This document shows, one piece after another, positions 14,955-15,178 of a stretch of 15,178 nt of DNA (positions within the stretch are counted from its first letter, which is position 1; the number at the start of each line of letters is the position of its first letter). The position numbers were made by a program, and so were the translations under genes. Location of the stretch: assembly GCA_035500675.1 (NCBI GenBank), contig DATJXA010000179.1, positions 1 to 15,178 on the forward strand, written 5' to 3'. The stretch comes from JAGVPT01 sp035500675. Lineage in GTDB: Bacteria; Bacteroidota; Ignavibacteria; UBA10030; UBA8401. The notes beneath the pieces are model-generated. The model was given only the letters and a program-made list of their open reading frames with translations. It made no database searches and was not told where the DNA came from.

Positions 14955-15178
14955 TCACTTTTTTAAAAGTGGCTCTTGTTGACTGATACAGTGAAGCGTC
15001 CCCAGCCCCCACACCAGATCGACGCAGTCTATGCCGACCACGACGCGATCCTGAAATTGATGCTGAAGAATCTCTAATGCAATTGCGTCCTTCGGGTCGC
15101 GAAACGTCGGGACCATAACGATCCCGTTTGCGATGAGGAAATTGATATAGCTTGCTGGAATCCGCTGGCCATTATAGG
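14955..15178 (-). CDS. Agmatine deiminase (porphyromonas-type PAD family), C-terminal fragment
   Basis: The last 73 codons are visible; the gene runs off the right edge and its start is outside. The minus-strand translation reads YNGQRIPASYINFLIANG, IVMVPTFRDPKDAIALEIL, VVVGIDCVDLVWGLGTLHC, ISQQEPLLKK, then TGA at 14957-14955. The combination of N-F-x-I-A-N-G, V-P-x-F-x-D-P-x-D-x-x-A and the final G-x-L-H-C-I-S-Q-Q is that of agmatine deiminase, which hydrolyses agmatine to N-carbamoylputrescine and ammonia. The Cys encoded at 14988-14990 corresponds to the catalytic nucleophile, so the visible part looks functional. Confidence 0.9.
   Translation of the reverse strand, partial: YNGQRIPASYINFLIANGIVMVPTFRDPKDAIALEILQHQFQDRVVVGIDCVDLVWGLGTLHCISQQEPLLKK

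Noticed and set aside
1..15178. CRISPR array, defence island, prophage or transposase
   Set aside because: No regularly spaced repeats, nuclease or helicase defence genes, integrase or transposase motifs, or terminal inverted repeats with target duplication were seen on either strand.

Overview
The window most likely comes from a bacterium of the FCB group (Ignavibacteriota or a neighbouring Bacteroidota-type lineage). The main evidence is a large Asp-box protein at 2564-5143. It ends in a C-terminal domain opening with YPNPFNP and closing with an LPSGVYIYQL-type strand, which is the type IX secretion (T9SS) type A sorting domain typical of that group. Base composition is balanced, and I see no prophage, insertion sequence, CRISPR array or rRNA.

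Layout: the left edge holds a tRNA-Arg(UCU) missing its first three bases, then the only plus-strand protein gene, a lipoprotein with a PQQ-like beta-propeller behind a near-consensus sigma70 promoter. A bidirectional terminator (about 1327-1357) separates it from a long run of minus-strand genes. Read from the terminator rightwards, these are: a DUF3332 lipoprotein; purE; the T9SS-sorted Asp-box propeller protein; a secreted Sel1-repeat protein; a four-gene tripartite ABC efflux or lipoprotein-transport operon (two MacB/FtsX-type permeases, a LolD/MacB-type ATPase, an HlyD/MacA-type adaptor); a small two-helix membrane protein; a bactofilin; a MerR-like DUF4004 regulator; a spermidine/spermine-acetyltransferase-like GNAT; a DinB-fold protein; and the C-terminus of an agmatine deiminase cut by the right edge.

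How the genes may work together: (1) Adaptor, ATPase and both permeases read in one direction in the order adaptor-ATPase-permease-permease and form one complete export machine, lacking only an outer-membrane channel. (2) The DUF4004 regulator and bactofilin are tightly coupled, with the bactofilin ribosome-binding site overlapping the regulator stop codon. They match the Bacillus yhbD-yhbE arrangement, and the small membrane protein lies just downstream. The promoter region of this pair is unusually AT-rich and carries repeated AACATTGTT/ATAACA motifs, one of them inside a candidate -35/-10 spacer. (3) Agmatine deiminase, DinB protein and SSAT-like acetyltransferase are closely spaced and could be a small polyamine-related transcription unit.

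The window looks mostly like ordinary chromosome. The items most worth a second look are the regulator-bactofilin-membrane protein cluster with its operator-like repeats, the spaced inverted repeat inside the ABC operon (9464-9519), and short tandem-repeat-like sequences, one of which lies inside the T9SS sorting-domain coding region.
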